A DNA stretch of 64,000 bases from an uncultured bacterium (GCA_905215505.1 CAJMPU010000001.1:131100-195099); one strand, 5' to 3'; positions 1 through 8,578 are shown, numbered from the stretch's first letter. Numbers and translations are program-made. The notes: generated by a model not told the origin, from the sequence alone.

Positions 1-453
1 GAACAGCACCTCGGGCCAGTGCACGTTGGGGGCGCCGACAAAGGTTAGGCTGTGGCCGCCCAAATCGAGCACGTCACCCTCCTTGACAACCATCTTGCGC
101 TCGGGGAAGTCGGTGTCAAAGTAGTTAACCATCATGCGGAAGGCGCCCATGCTTGCCACAATCTGTGCCTGGGGATAGCGCTCCATAAAGGCGGCGATGC
201 CGGCGGAGTGATCGGGCTCCATGTGATGGATGACCAGGTAGTCGGGCGTGCGACCGTCGAGTACAGCCTCGAGGTTACCGAGCCATTCGTCGACAAACCC
301 GCCATCGACTGAATCGGCGACAGCGATCTTTTCGCCCAAGATAACGTAGCTGTTGTATGCCATACCGTTCTCGGACACATCGTACTGGCCCTCGAACAGG
401 TCAATGTCGTGATCGTCGACGCCAACGTAGCGGATATCCTTGGTGATCTCCAT
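1..453 (-). CDS. Flavodiiron protein (FprA-like), 5' part only
   Basis: The gene starts at an ATG ending at 453 and runs off the left edge, so 151 N-terminal residues are visible. Translation gives a beta-lactamase-fold N terminus with the di-iron signature HHMEPDH (residues about 81-87), which matches the HxExD motif of flavodiiron proteins. The family reduces O2 or NO to water or N2O in the cytoplasm using a diiron site and a C-terminal flavodoxin domain; that second domain lies outside the window and cannot be checked. A good ribosome site (AGGAGG, minus strand near 464-469) precedes the start. In an anaerobic gut bacterium an oxygen-scavenging role is likely. The substrate, O2 or NO, cannot be told from this part. 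Confidence 0.88.
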   Translation of the reverse strand, partial: MEITKDIRYVGVDDHDIDLFEGQYDVSENGMAYNSYVILGEKIAVADSVDGGFVDEWLGNLEAVLDGRTPDYLVIHHMEPDHSAGIAAFMERYPQAQIVASMGAFRMMVNYFDTDFPERKMVVKEGDVLDLGGHSLTFVGAPNVHWPEVLF

Positions 454-582
454 CAGGCAAAGCCTCCTAGATAGACAAAAGAGCCCGTCTATCATAGCAC
501 TCGGCTGCATCCCAACAGCTATCTGCCGGCATCCTTACCGATTGTTATTAAAATGCGATAAATCGCCGTTTACCAGCACAAA

Positions 583-1614
583 CTATGAGCGCGGTATCGC
601 CGTGCTATGTCGAATGATGAGCTGGCCGGGAATACGAATGGCAACGGTTTTGCCCACCGTACCCGCCTCGGGAACCGCATGCTCAAACACCTCGCGCCCA
701 CGCTGATGCAAGTCGAATCGAACGGTCGTGAGCTCGTTGTGTGCTACAAAATCATCGAGCGAATCATCGACGCCCACCACGCTCACGTCCTCGGGCACGC
801 GCAAGCCGCTATCGCGCAGCGCGGCGATGGCACCGTTTGCCATTTGGTCGTTTGCCGCGTAAATCGCCGTCATGGTGCGGTCGTGCTCGGCCAGATATCT
901 GCCGGCTTCGTATCCGCTGTTGGCAGACCAATCGCCCTCGAGCGGCGCCTGCGGCTTAATGTGCTTACGCTCGAGTGCATCCTGCCAACCGGCGCGACGA
1001 AACTGCTCGTCGACCGAGAACGACGGGCCGCCAATATAGCGAATCTGATCGTGTCCCAGCTCAAACAGGTGATCCATAAGCAATAGCGAGCAGCCGTAAT
1101 GGTCGGAATCGACTGTGGTCACGCGCGGATGCGCGTACATGGTAACGATGACCGTGCCAATGCCCGGCAACGGATCAAACGTCTCAAAATCGGGTGCCAT
1201 GCGACTCATGCCGATAATGATGCCGTCCACGGGCAGCGCGGCCATACGACGCGTGGCCTCGGCAAGCGAAAACTCCTCGGTCTTGGACATCTCGACCAGC
1301 GTGATGGCGCAATTATGCTCGCGAGCAGCGCTGGCGATGCCGTCGATCATTGAGAGGTTGCCAAACTTGGTGACATCGTTGACGCACAGGCCGACCGAAT
1401 GGTAACGGCCGTCGCGCAGCGAGCGACCGGCATAACTCGGACGAAAGCCGAGCTCTTGCATAGCGGCCTGCACGCGCTGGCGCGTCTGCTCGTTGACGTT
1501 AGGCAAACCGTTGGCGACGCGCGAAACCGTCTGCTGCGAAACGCCAGCAGCGCGGGCGACGTCGGCCATGGAGACCGGACGCGTACCTGTATCGTTGGAC
1601 GGGCGCCTTGCCAC
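583..1614 (-). CDS. LacI/GalR-family transcriptional regulator 1 (galKT-linked)
   Basis: The protein begins with a LacI helix-turn-helix (VSMADVARAAGVSQQTVSRV) followed by a periplasmic-binding-protein-like sugar domain ending in SVVGVDDS and a C-terminal beta-strand region. A GTG start at 1614 is chosen because it follows a purine-rich GGTGAAGGTG stretch and leaves a short arm before the HTH; an upstream ATG at 1683 would add 23 residues of non-LacI character. It is divergent from galK, and the 340-bp gap holds three copies of a 12-16 bp imperfect palindrome (GTTAACGTACTC core), which are its likely operators. It probably represses galK-galT and itself in response to galactose or a phosphorylated derivative; the effector is inferred only from position. 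Confidence 0.9.
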   Translation of the reverse strand: MARRPSNDTGTRPVSMADVARAAGVSQQTVSRVANGLPNVNEQTRQRVQAAMQELGFRPSYAGRSLRDGRYHSVGLCVNDVTKFGNLSMIDGIASAAREHNCAITLVEMSKTEEFSLAEATRRMAALPVDGIIIGMSRMAPDFETFDPLPGIGTVIVTMYAHPRVTTVDSDHYGCSLLLMDHLFELGHDQIRYIGGPSFSVDEQFRRAGWQDALERKHIKPQAPLEGDWSANSGYEAGRYLAEHDRTMTAIYAANDQMANGAIAALRDSGLRVPEDVSVVGVDDSLDDFVAHNELTTVRFDLHQRGREVFEHAVPEAGTVGKTVAIRIPGQLIIRHSTAIPRS

Positions 1615-1706
1615 AGGATCACCTTCACCCTTGCGAGATCTGAATAGCGTGAATGCCGGCCTGGGCAGAAACACGCCCTGCACCGAGGCCCGCTATCGTC
1701 GGACGC

Positions 1707-1910
1707 ATGTTAACGTACTCTACTTTTTCTATCTGCATCTTTTCTGCTTTATAAGTCCATACGACAGTACCGTTCACGGCTGTATTTCTACCGATTACCA
1801 GATTCTCAAAAAGTGACAAGCGATGTGTTATGAGTACGTTAACATAGCCCGTAACGTGCGGTATCGTGGACACTTGGTTCATGCCGCTTCAAGTTGTTAA
1901 CGTACTCATA
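1707..1910. promoter_or_regulatory. Operator cluster of the galK LacI-type regulator
   Basis: Three copies of one site occur: ATGTTAACGTACTC at 1707-1720, its exact reverse complement at 1832-1845, and TGTTAACGTACTC at 1895-1907; sites 2 and 3 share 18 bp. Each is an imperfect palindrome around a central ACGT, as expected for a LacI-family dimer. Spacing of about 125 and 64 bp would allow DNA looping between tetrameric repressors. Assignment to the adjacent regulator is inferred from position. Confidence 0.65.
1769..1798 (+). promoter_or_regulatory. 21-bp-period direct-repeat site (galK)
   Basis: ACCGTTCAC and ACCGATTAC are separated by exactly 12 bp. Six further sites with the same half-site and spacing lie at other sugar-gene control regions of this window. 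The binding protein is unknown. Confidence 0.5.
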
Positions 1911-1952
1911 ACGACGCAAAACTCACCCGTGCGCGCCAAGGAAAGGACTCCC

Positions 1953-3158
1953 ATGACCACCCCCGACGAAAAGACACTCGCCACGCTCACCAAGCTGTTT
2001 GAGGAGGAGTTTGGCCCCATCGGCGACCGCCAGGTGCTCTATGTGCACGCGCCCGGCCGCTCCGAGATCAGCGGCAACCACACCGACCACGAGGGTGGCC
2101 ACGTTATCGCCGGCTCGCTCGATGTCGCTGTCGACGGCATTGCCGTGGCGACCGATTCCAACAAGGTTCGCGTCGCCGACGAGGGTTATCCTACGTTTGA
2201 GATCACGCTCGACACGCTGGATATTCAAGAGTCCGAGAAGGGCACGTCCGCAAGCCTCGTGCGCGGTATGGCCCACGAGGTCGCAGGTCTCGGCGTTGAG
2301 CCCCAGGGCTTCGACTTTGCCTTTACCTGCTCCGTCCCCTCGGGTGGCGGCCTTTCTAGCTCCGCCGCTGTCGAGGCGGCTTACGGCCGCGCCATGGAGA
2401 CGCTCTGGGGCGCGCCCGCCATTGAGCCCGTCGCGCTCGCCCAGATGAGCCAGCGCACCGAGAACAACTACTACGGCAAGCCCTGCGGTCTTATGGATCA
2501 GGCGGCTGTGTGCCTGGGCGGCCTTGCCTACATGGACTTTGAGGATCAGGCTCAGCCTAAGGCCCAGAAGCTCGAGCTCAACTTTGAGGATCACGGCTAT
2601 GCGCTCGTGCTCGTTAAGGTTGGCGCCGACCATGTGGCGGCTACCGACGACTACGCCGCCGTTCCGCGCGAGATGCAGGACGTCGCCGCCGAGTTTGGCA
2701 AGGCACGCCTGTGCGAGGTCAACGTTGCCGACTTTGACGCCAAGCTCCCCGAGCTGCGCGCCAAGCTGGGCGACCGCGCCTGCCTGCGCGCCGTTCATTA
2801 CTGGTACGAGAACGGCCTGGTCGATAAGCGCTGGGCGGCCCTCAACGCCGGCGACATTGATCAGTTCCTGGTCCTGACACGTGAGTCCGGTGCCAGTTCT
2901 GCCATGTACCTGCAGAATGTCGTCGCCAAGCTGGGCTCCGAGCAACCTTCCATGTACGCGCTTGCTCTTGCCGAGCACGTGCTCGACGGCCGCGGTGCCG
3001 TCCGCATCCACGGCGGTGGCTTTGGCGGCACCATCCAGGCCTTCGTGCCGCTCGACCTCGTCGACACCTTCATTGCCAAGATGAACGGCTGGCTGGGCGA
3101 AGGCTCTGCCCGCCACTACGCGATTTCTGACAAGGGGGCTTACGCGGCATGGCTGTAA
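1953..3158 (+). CDS. galK: Galactokinase
   Basis: Catalyses ATP-dependent phosphorylation of galactose to galactose-1-phosphate, the first step of the Leloir pathway. The 401-residue protein shows the galactokinase signature near the N terminus (GRSEISGNHTDHEGG, about residues 34-48) and the GHMP ATP-binding motif VPSGGGLSSSAA (about 128-139); a glycine-rich GGGFGG lies near residue 356. The start at 1953 follows an AAGGAAAGGA ribosome site. The stop overlaps the start of galT by a few bases, so the two are translationally coupled. Expression is probably controlled by the divergent LacI-type regulator through the repeated operators upstream. In the first motif the usual Asn of GRVNLIGEH is Glu (GRSEISGNH), a variation seen in galactokinases of this branch as far as I can judge. 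Confidence 0.95.
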   Translation: MTTPDEKTLATLTKLFEEEFGPIGDRQVLYVHAPGRSEISGNHTDHEGGHVIAGSLDVAVDGIAVATDSNKVRVADEGYPTFEITLDTLDIQESEKGTSASLVRGMAHEVAGLGVEPQGFDFAFTCSVPSGGGLSSSAAVEAAYGRAMETLWGAPAIEPVALAQMSQRTENNYYGKPCGLMDQAAVCLGGLAYMDFEDQAQPKAQKLELNFEDHGYALVLVKVGADHVAATDDYAAVPREMQDVAAEFGKARLCEVNVADFDAKLPELRAKLGDRACLRAVHYWYENGLVDKRWAALNAGDIDQFLVLTRESGASSAMYLQNVVAKLGSEQPSMYALALAEHVLDGRGAVRIHGGGFGGTIQAFVPLDLVDTFIAKMNGWLGEGSARHYAISDKGAYAAWL

Positions 3159-4777
3159 TGACTGATGTGCGCGAAGCCGCGCAGAACCTGATCGAGTACG
3201 CCATTCATCGATCGATGATCGGCCAGGACGATCGCATCTGGGCATACAACACCATTCTGGAGTGCATCGGCACTACGGGTCCCGCGCTCGATATGGCCTG
3301 GGCGCTCCAGGTTGAGAAACTCTCGCTCTTGCACCCCAATACCCTGCCCGACTTTGATCTTGAAGGCACGCTTGCCGCGCTTTCCGAGGCCGCCGTTACC
3401 AACGGTGCCGCCGAGGACACGGCGTCGGGCCGCGACCGCATCGCCATGCACATCATGGGCGTGCTCATGCCGAGGTCTTCGGTTGTAAACGAGGAGTTCA
3501 ACGGACGTATGGGCGTCAACGAGCCCCGCGCCGCAACCGACTGGTTCTACGGCCTGTGCTGCGACGCCGGCTACGTGCGCCGCGCCGCCATCGCGCGCAA
3601 CATCAAATGGAGCACCCCCACCAACTGGGGCGATCTTGAGATCACCATCAACCTCTCCAAGCCTGAGAAGGACCCACGCGATATCGCCGCGGCTGGTGCC
3701 GCAAAGAACACGGGCGAGAAGTATCCCGCCTGCCAGCTCTGCATCGAAAACGAGGGCTATCCCGGACGCTCCGCCGCAGCCGACGGCGGCGCTCACCCCG
3801 CTCGCCAGAACCTGCGCATTATCCCCATCCAGCTCAACGCCGAGCGCTGGGGTTTCCAGTACAGCCCGTACGCGTACTTTAACGAGCACTGCATTGCCAT
3901 GAGCTCCGAGCATCGTCCGATGCACGTCGACCGCAAGGGACTGACCTGCCTGCTCGATTTTGTGGACCTGTTCCCGCATTACTTCATCGGCTCCAACGCC
4001 GACCTGCCTATCGTGGGCGGCTCGATTCTGTCGCACGACCACTTCCAGGGCGGCGCGCACGAGTTCCCCATGATGCACGCCGCCGAGGTCTCGCAGTTTA
4101 GCGTGCCCGGCTTTGACGGCGTTACGGGCGCCGTGTTGCAGTGGCCGCTTTCGGTGCTGCGCCTGCGCTCGCACGACCGTGCTCAGTTGCTCGACGCCGC
4201 CGAGAAGATTATCCTCGCCTGGCGCGAGTGGACCGATGAGTCGGTGGGCGTCATCGCGCACACGGCCGACGGCGTGGCGCACAACACCGTGACGCCGGTC
4301 ATCCGCCGCGTCGACTCCCGCGGCAATGCCGGCGGTGAGACCTACGAGGCCTACCTGGCGCTTCGCTGCAACATCACAACCGACGAGCATCCGCTGGGCG
4401 TGTTCCATCCGCATGCCGAGTATCACCATATTAAGAAGGAGAACATCGGCCTGATCGAGGTCATGGGCTTGGCCATTTTGCCGCCGCGCCTGGTTCCCGA
4501 GCTCGGCGCTGTCCGCGAGCACCTGCTGGCGGCCAAGGTCGATGCCAGCTACGACCTTGCCGCAGCGCTCGAGAGCGATGACCTTTGCCGTAGCCACGCC
4601 GCATGGGCCGAGGATGTCTTTGCTCGCCGCGCGAACGAGCTTACGGCGGACAACGCCATCGACATCCTGCACGAGGAGGTCGGCGTGGTGTTTGGCCACG
4701 TGCTCGACAACGCCGGCGTCTTTAAGTGGGACGAAGCCGGCCGCGCCGCCCAGCAGCGCTTTATCGACTCACTGTAA
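3149..4777 (+). CDS. galT: UDP-glucose--hexose-1-phosphate uridylyltransferase, class II
   Basis: Transfers UMP from UDP-glucose to galactose-1-phosphate, giving UDP-galactose and glucose-1-phosphate. The 542-residue length and sequences such as GGSILSHDHFQGG (about residues 290-302) and YHHIKKENIGLIEVMGLAILP (described here by its ends, about 427-447) are typical of the long class II GalT found in Gram-positive bacteria rather than the shorter zinc-dependent class I enzyme. The ATG at 3149 lies 9 bp after an AGGGGG ribosome site inside the end of galK; the ATG at 3158 is an alternative that would overlap the galK stop codon by one base. GalE is not in the window. A strong terminator follows. 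Confidence 0.94.
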   Translation: MAVMTDVREAAQNLIEYAIHRSMIGQDDRIWAYNTILECIGTTGPALDMAWALQVEKLSLLHPNTLPDFDLEGTLAALSEAAVTNGAAEDTASGRDRIAMHIMGVLMPRSSVVNEEFNGRMGVNEPRAATDWFYGLCCDAGYVRRAAIARNIKWSTPTNWGDLEITINLSKPEKDPRDIAAAGAAKNTGEKYPACQLCIENEGYPGRSAAADGGAHPARQNLRIIPIQLNAERWGFQYSPYAYFNEHCIAMSSEHRPMHVDRKGLTCLLDFVDLFPHYFIGSNADLPIVGGSILSHDHFQGGAHEFPMMHAAEVSQFSVPGFDGVTGAVLQWPLSVLRLRSHDRAQLLDAAEKIILAWREWTDESVGVIAHTADGVAHNTVTPVIRRVDSRGNAGGETYEAYLALRCNITTDEHPLGVFHPHAEYHHIKKENIGLIEVMGLAILPPRLVPELGAVREHLLAAKVDASYDLAAALESDDLCRSHAAWAEDVFARRANELTADNAIDILHEEVGVVFGHVLDNAGVFKWDEAGRAAQQRFIDSL

Positions 4778-4811
4778 TGATCCCTTGGGGACGGAGGAAA
4801 ACGGATCATTT
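4776..4811. repeat. 36-bp palindrome-ended intergenic repeat, copy 1
   Basis: Begins with AATGATCC and ends with GGATCATT, enclosing TTGGGGACGGAGGAAAAC. An inverted copy lies at 24197-24230. Both copies start at the stop codon of the adjacent gene. Confidence 0.7.
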
Positions 4812-4824
4812 CGTCTTCAAGACA

Positions 4825-4864
4825 ACGGCGCCCGCCGGCAACGTCGCCGGCGGGCGCCGTTTTT
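4825..4864 (+). terminator. galKT terminator
   Basis: A perfect 15-bp stem (ACGGCGCCCGCCGGC with its complement at 4846-4860) is followed by a T run. Confidence 0.85.
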
Positions 4865-4870
4865 GAGTGT

Positions 4871-4940
4871 AGTCATTAGGGACGCTCTTTAGTCATTGGG
4901 GACGCTCTTAAACGACCAGTCATTAAAGAGCGTCCCCAAT
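4871..4940. repeat. Inverted repeat containing GGGGACGCTCTT
   Basis: ATTGGGGACGCTCTT (4895-4909) is inverted at 4926-4940, and a partial direct copy sits at 4875-4890. It is probably a dispersed palindromic repeat; nothing indicates coding. Confidence 0.6.
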
Positions 4941-4971
4941 AATTACGTCGATGTTTTGGCAACGACAGCGA

Positions 4972-5070
4972 AAACCCGCCAGAGCGAGCAAGGTGCCTTG
5001 AAACGAGACGGCATTGACCTTCTGATCATGCCGCCGCAGTTGAAAGGCAGATTGCCGCTCTGGCGGGTTT
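4972..5070. repeat. Structured ~100-bp element, copy 1
   Basis: An outer stem AAACCCGCCAGAGCG (4972-4986) pairs with 5056-5070. Inside, GCAAGGTGCC pairs with GGCAGATTGC across a small internal loop, and CGGCAT (5009-5014) pairs with ATGCCG (5028-5033). A second copy at 7214-7318 has nearly the same interior but a different outer stem that still pairs. It lies between the convergent 3' ends of galT and lacC; on the minus strand the outer stem ends in TTTTC and could terminate lacC transcription. Confidence 0.6.
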
Positions 5071-5112
5071 GCAGCGTCGGCTGGTTACGGTGTTTGGTAA
5101 AACGCCGTAACT

Positions 5113-6048
5113 CTACAGTTCAGTCACGACAACGTTGTTGTAGATCTCGTCCCAGCGGTCCATGACCAGGTGGCCGGTCTTGGGATCCATGGCGTTAAGC
5201 TTGCCGCAGGTATTGGCGGTCTTGAGCACCGTGACATCGTCGGCACCAGCAGCAATGGCATGCGCAAAGCCGGCGATGGTCGAGTCGCCGGAACCCGTCG
5301 CGTTCACAGCCGCAATCGCGGGCGTCTTGGCGCGGAACGCGCGGCCCTCATGGAAGCCCACCGAACCGGCAGCCCCCATCGAAACGACAACCCAGGGGAT
5401 ACCGGCAAAGCGGTCATCGGCGGCAAGCGCCTCGCGCAGGGCATCGACATCATCAGTCGTAAAGGACGTACCCAGCAGGCCGTTAATCTCGGTCAGGTTG
5501 GGCTTTACGAGCTCAGGCTTAGCGTCAGACTCCAGCGCGGCCTCCAGCGATGCACCCGAGGTGTCGAGCAGCACCTTGGCGCCCGCCTCCTCGGCGATCT
5601 TGACGAGCTCGGCATAGTAGCCGGCATCGACGCCACGCGGCAGCGAGCCCGAAAGCGTCACAACGTCCGCCTTCGCTGCAAGCTCGGCGAACTTGGCCGT
5701 AAAGGCATCGAGCTCGGCGGGAGCGATCTGCGGGCCGCTCTCCAGCAGCTCGGTCTGATTGCCCTCGTGCAGGATATTCAGGCAAATGCGCGTCTCACCG
5801 GCGATGGGCACAAAGTCGTTCTTGACGCCGTCGGCATCCATAAGCTCGGCCATATAGGCACCCATGTGGCCGCCGAGCAGACCGGTCGCGAGCACATCGT
5901 CGCCCAACTGCAGCAGCACGCGGCTCACGTTGAGGCCCTTGCCGCCAGCGGTCTTTTCGGGCGTCACGCGGTTCACGTCGTCGATAATCAGCTTGTCGAG
6001 TTGATAGCGCGTATCGATCGACGGGTTCATGGTAACGGTCAGAATCAT
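5113..6048 (-). CDS. lacC: Tagatose-6-phosphate kinase (PfkB family), copy 1
   Basis: Phosphorylates tagatose-6-phosphate to tagatose-1,6-bisphosphate in the cytoplasm. The 311-residue protein has the PfkB N-terminal glycine signature (GGKGLNVSRVLLQLG, about residues 35-49) and the C-terminal catalytic/anion-hole motif NATGSGDS (about 249-256). The start at 6048 follows an AGGAG site. It sits downstream of lacX, lacB and lacA, which supports the tagatose role over 1-phosphofructokinase, a close relative that sequence alone does not fully exclude. A close paralogue is encoded at 44702-45637. Confidence 0.88.
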   Translation of the reverse strand: MILTVTMNPSIDTRYQLDKLIIDDVNRVTPEKTAGGKGLNVSRVLLQLGDDVLATGLLGGHMGAYMAELMDADGVKNDFVPIAGETRICLNILHEGNQTELLESGPQIAPAELDAFTAKFAELAAKADVVTLSGSLPRGVDAGYYAELVKIAEEAGAKVLLDTSGASLEAALESDAKPELVKPNLTEINGLLGTSFTTDDVDALREALAADDRFAGIPWVVVSMGAAGSVGFHEGRAFRAKTPAIAAVNATGSGDSTIAGFAHAIAAGADDVTVLKTANTCGKLNAMDPKTGHLVMDRWDEIYNNVVVTEL

Positions 6049-6104
6049 GTTGAACTCCTGTTTCCGGGGCACGACACGCGCAGCCCCAAACATACGATAG
6101 CTCG

Positions 6105-6986
6105 TTAAAGGATCTCGATCTCAAAACCGCGAGTGACGGTCTCCCCCGGCTTGGCAACCAGGCAGCCACGCTTGTGCTCCAGAATATCGTCCTCGTCGGA
6201 GCAGGTGGACAGGCCGCCCCACGGTTCCACGGCCACAAAGTCGCCCTCGGGCTTGCTCCACACAATCAGGTATGGCATATCAGGGAACGTCAGGCGCACG
6301 CCCTTGTCCTCGGTTTTCTTGGTCAGCGTAACCACGCGACTGTCGAGCACGTCAAAGATGGTCTCCGCGAAGTCGAAGAGTTCGTGGGTCAGCGGCAGGT
6401 TCTGACCGATCATGGGGTTCTTGCTGCGATGCTCGACATCAATCAGGCCCGTCGAGGGAACGGCAGTACAGAGCTCGGCGGCCTCACGCTGATCAAAACG
6501 AAGCTCATAGTCGTCATAGGACTCGTCCTCGTCGAGCGGGCACTTAAAGCCGGGGTGGCCACCCACAAAAAACGGCATGTCCTCGGTGCCCTCATTGGTC
6601 ACCTCGTACGACACGGCCACCTTTTCCGAATCGATCGTGTAACGAGCAACAATCTTAAACGGATACGGATACTGCTCGAGCAGCTCGGCGTGGTCGGCAG
6701 AGCTTAGGCTCAGCGCAACCATGTTGTCACCCTGCTCCTCGAGCTTCCACTCCTGCTTGCGGGCAAAGCCGTGGCGGGCAAGCTTGACCTCGCGGCCGCC
6801 CATGGTCATCGCGCGGCCGCCACGAAGGCCGCCGCAAATCGGAAAGCAAATGGGTGCCTGGCCCGACCAGACCGCCGGATCGCCCTGCCACAGGTACTCA
6901 CGGCCGTTGGCCGCAATAGAAGTGAACGACCCGCCCGCCGTGGTCAACGCCACACAAATCAAACCGTTATCAAGAACAAACTCCAT
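6105..6986 (-). CDS. lacX: LacX-like aldose 1-epimerase family protein, copy 1
   Basis: A 293-residue protein of the galactose mutarotase fold, most like LacX of lactococcal lac operons. Visible landmarks are REYLWQGDP (about 28-36), RHGFARKQEW (about 81-90) and the GGHPGFKCPL stretch (about 162-171) carrying a histidine expected at the sugar site. It probably interconverts anomers of a phosphorylated hexose, but the substrate has not been firmly established for this family. The ATG at 6986 follows AAGGGAAGG. It lies between lacB and lacC in the same orientation, separated from lacB by the second structured repeat, and its near twin (45697-46578) is likewise next to a lacC copy. Confidence 0.85.
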   Translation of the reverse strand: MEFVLDNGLICVALTTAGGSFTSIAANGREYLWQGDPAVWSGQAPICFPICGGLRGGRAMTMGGREVKLARHGFARKQEWKLEEQGDNMVALSLSSADHAELLEQYPYPFKIVARYTIDSEKVAVSYEVTNEGTEDMPFFVGGHPGFKCPLDEDESYDDYELRFDQREAAELCTAVPSTGLIDVEHRSKNPMIGQNLPLTHELFDFAETIFDVLDSRVVTLTKKTEDKGVRLTFPDMPYLIVWSKPEGDFVAVEPWGGLSTCSDEDDILEHKRGCLVAKPGETVTRGFEIEIL

Positions 6987-7213
6987 AGGAGCCTTCCCTT
7001 TCTTACGACAGCCCGCCAAGTCAATAGGGCTGATAGAAAACCGGCCCGCGCCCCCTCACAGAAACGCGAGCCGTCAATTGAAAAGCTGCAGAATGCCGGG
7101 TACCGCCAAAACGAAGCACACAAGCTCGGCAAGCAAACGTGTTATCGGAGCAACTTGCCATACCAGAACGCTTCGCAACAACAGCGGTAACCCCACAGGC
7201 CACTCAGACATCA

Positions 7214-7318
7214 GCGAGAAGCCAGCTGGCGAGGCAAGGTGCCGTGAAGCGAGACGGCATTGACCTTCTGGTCATGCCGTCGAAGCTGAGCGGCAGATTG
7301 CCCGCCAGATGGCTTCGC
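7214..7318. repeat. Structured ~100-bp element, copy 2
   Basis: The interior matches copy 1 (4972-5070) with few changes, including AAGGTGCC, GAGACGGCATTGACCTTCTG and GGCAGATTGCC. The outer stem (AAGCCAGCTGGCG with CGCCAGATGGCTT) has a different sequence from copy 1 yet is still complementary. It lies between lacB and lacX. Confidence 0.6.
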
Positions 7319-7360
7319 AGCGTCGACCGGTCCGGCGTTTGTTAAAACGCCGGAACCCCC

Positions 7361-7885
7361 TTAGTCATGGTATTCGCCGCGGTCCCACTTCTCGAGGAAC
7401 TCGTCAAAGAAGTGCGGGTCAGCCTGAGCCTCGGCGTCGGCCTTATTGCAAGCGTCGATCTTGGCGATCAGGGCATCGTGCTCGGGGGTCTTCTCGTAGG
7501 GCTCCTCCAGGAAGGCAAGCATGATGTCGGCCATCAGGAACTCACCGGTAATCTTGCCGCCAAAGCCCACGATGTTGGCGTTGAGCTCGCGACGGGCATA
7601 CAGGGCAGAGGTCATGTCGCGAACCAGGGCGCAACGGGCGCCGGGAACCTTGTTGACGGCGTTGGTGATGCCGATGCCGGTGCCGCACAGGGCCACGCCA
7701 AAGTCGGCCTTGCCGCTGGCAACAGCCTCGCCCACGGCCTTACCGTAGATGGGATAGTGCGTACGGGTGTGGCTGTAGGTGCCGCAGTCGAGCACCTTGT
7801 AGCCAGCCTGCTCCAGGCGGTCGGCCAGATAGATCTTCTCGTCCGTAACGATATGGTCGCAACCGATTGCGATGGTCTTCTTCAT
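7361..7885 (-). CDS. lacB: Galactose-6-phosphate isomerase subunit LacB
   Basis: With LacA it forms the heteromeric enzyme that converts galactose-6-phosphate to tagatose-6-phosphate. The 174-residue protein is of the RpiB/LacAB fold and carries the LacB hallmarks IAIGCDHIVTD at the N terminus, CGTGIGITNAVNKVPG (about residues 67-82), RDMTSALYARRELNANIVGFG, and the conserved C terminus HFFDEFLEKWDRGEYHD. The start follows AAAGGAC. It is separated from lacA by 63 bp in the same orientation. Confidence 0.95.
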   Translation of the reverse strand: MKKTIAIGCDHIVTDEKIYLADRLEQAGYKVLDCGTYSHTRTHYPIYGKAVGEAVASGKADFGVALCGTGIGITNAVNKVPGARCALVRDMTSALYARRELNANIVGFGGKITGEFLMADIMLAFLEEPYEKTPEHDALIAKIDACNKADAEAQADPHFFDEFLEKWDRGEYHD

Positions 7886-7948
7886 CAGAACGTCCTTTCG
7901 TCTGAATTCACAAGTTGAGATAGAAGTTCGAGTTCTCGGTGGCTCTCG

Positions 7949-8377
7949 TTAGGCCATCTTGTTGAGCATGTCGACACGGATCTGGTGACGGCCGCCGGCG
8001 TACTGGGCGCGCAGGAACTCGCGGGCGATCTTCTTGGCGACCTCGGTGCCCACAACGCCCGGGCCCATGGTGACCATGCGCGAGCCGTTGTGCTCGCGGG
8101 TCATGTAGGCGGAACGCTCGTCGGAAATGTTGGCGACGACCATGCCCTTGATCTTGACGGCGGCCATATAGGAGCCGACGCCGTACTTATCGAATGCGAA
8201 GCCCTGGGAATCCTTGTGCTCCAGCAGGTCCTTGGCAACGGCGGTCGCGGAATCGACAAAGTCCGCAGCAGGGGTCTCGGAATAGTCGACGACCTCGTGA
8301 CCGTCAGCGATGAGCATCTCCTTGATGGACTCCTTCATCGACATACCGTCGGCATCGGAAGCGATTACAACCCTCAT
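7949..8377 (-). CDS. lacA: Galactose-6-phosphate isomerase subunit LacA
   Basis: The 142-residue partner of LacB, with the LacA-type start MRVVIASDADGMSMKESIK and the C-terminal motif HQIRVDMLNKM. The length is that of known LacA proteins. A perfect AAGGAGG ribosome site precedes the start. It is the first gene of the minus-strand lacA-lacB-lacX-lacC group. Upstream, at 8470-8578, are AT-rich TGTTC/GAACA motifs suited to a DeoR-type LacR repressor and one copy of the window-wide 21-bp-period direct repeat. Confidence 0.95.
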   Translation of the reverse strand: MRVVIASDADGMSMKESIKEMLIADGHEVVDYSETPAADFVDSATAVAKDLLEHKDSQGFAFDKYGVGSYMAAVKIKGMVVANISDERSAYMTREHNGSRMVTMGPGVVGTEVAKKIAREFLRAQYAGGRHQIRVDMLNKMA

Positions 8378-8469
8378 GACATCCTCCTTGAGAGATACGC
8401 AGGTGCGTAGTTTCTGTTTGGAAGTGTTGAATCGCGCTCAGGTCCGGGCATCTGAATGTGCGGTTCTTC

Positions 8470-8545
8470 ACTGTTCATGTTTATTTGAACACATTCGAAC
8501 ATAGGTTGCAACCATTATTTGTTTAACTTTGTTCTTTTTTGAACA
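8470..8545. promoter_or_regulatory. Probable LacR (DeoR-type) operator region before lacA
   Basis: TTGAACACATTCGAACA (about 8484-8500) and GTTCTTTTTTGAACAAA (about 8531-8547) are inverted GAACA/TGTTC motifs. Similar GAACAA motifs precede lacF (near 10390) and the DeoR gene itself (near 22690). Binding by the DeoR-family protein at 21879-22643 is inferred. Confidence 0.5.
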
Positions 8546-8548
8546 AAT

Positions 8549-8578
8549 ACCGTTTACGGTTGATTGCCGACCGTTTGA
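8549..8578 (+). promoter_or_regulatory. 21-bp-period direct-repeat site (lacA)
   Basis: ACCGTTTAC, 12 bp, ACCGTTTGA. It lies about 170 bp upstream of lacA in the opposite orientation to the gene. Confidence 0.45.

Noticed and set aside
1923..3245. Long minus-strand open frame opposite galK
   Set aside because: It mirrors the codon structure of galK, has no ribosome site and no family features.
3140..4699. Long minus-strand open frame opposite galT
   Set aside because: Antisense shadow of a well-supported gene in high-GC DNA.
5113..6048. 1-phosphofructokinase (fruK)
   Set aside because: The family fits, but the lacA-lacB-lacX context and absence of a fructose PTS favour tagatose-6-phosphate kinase.
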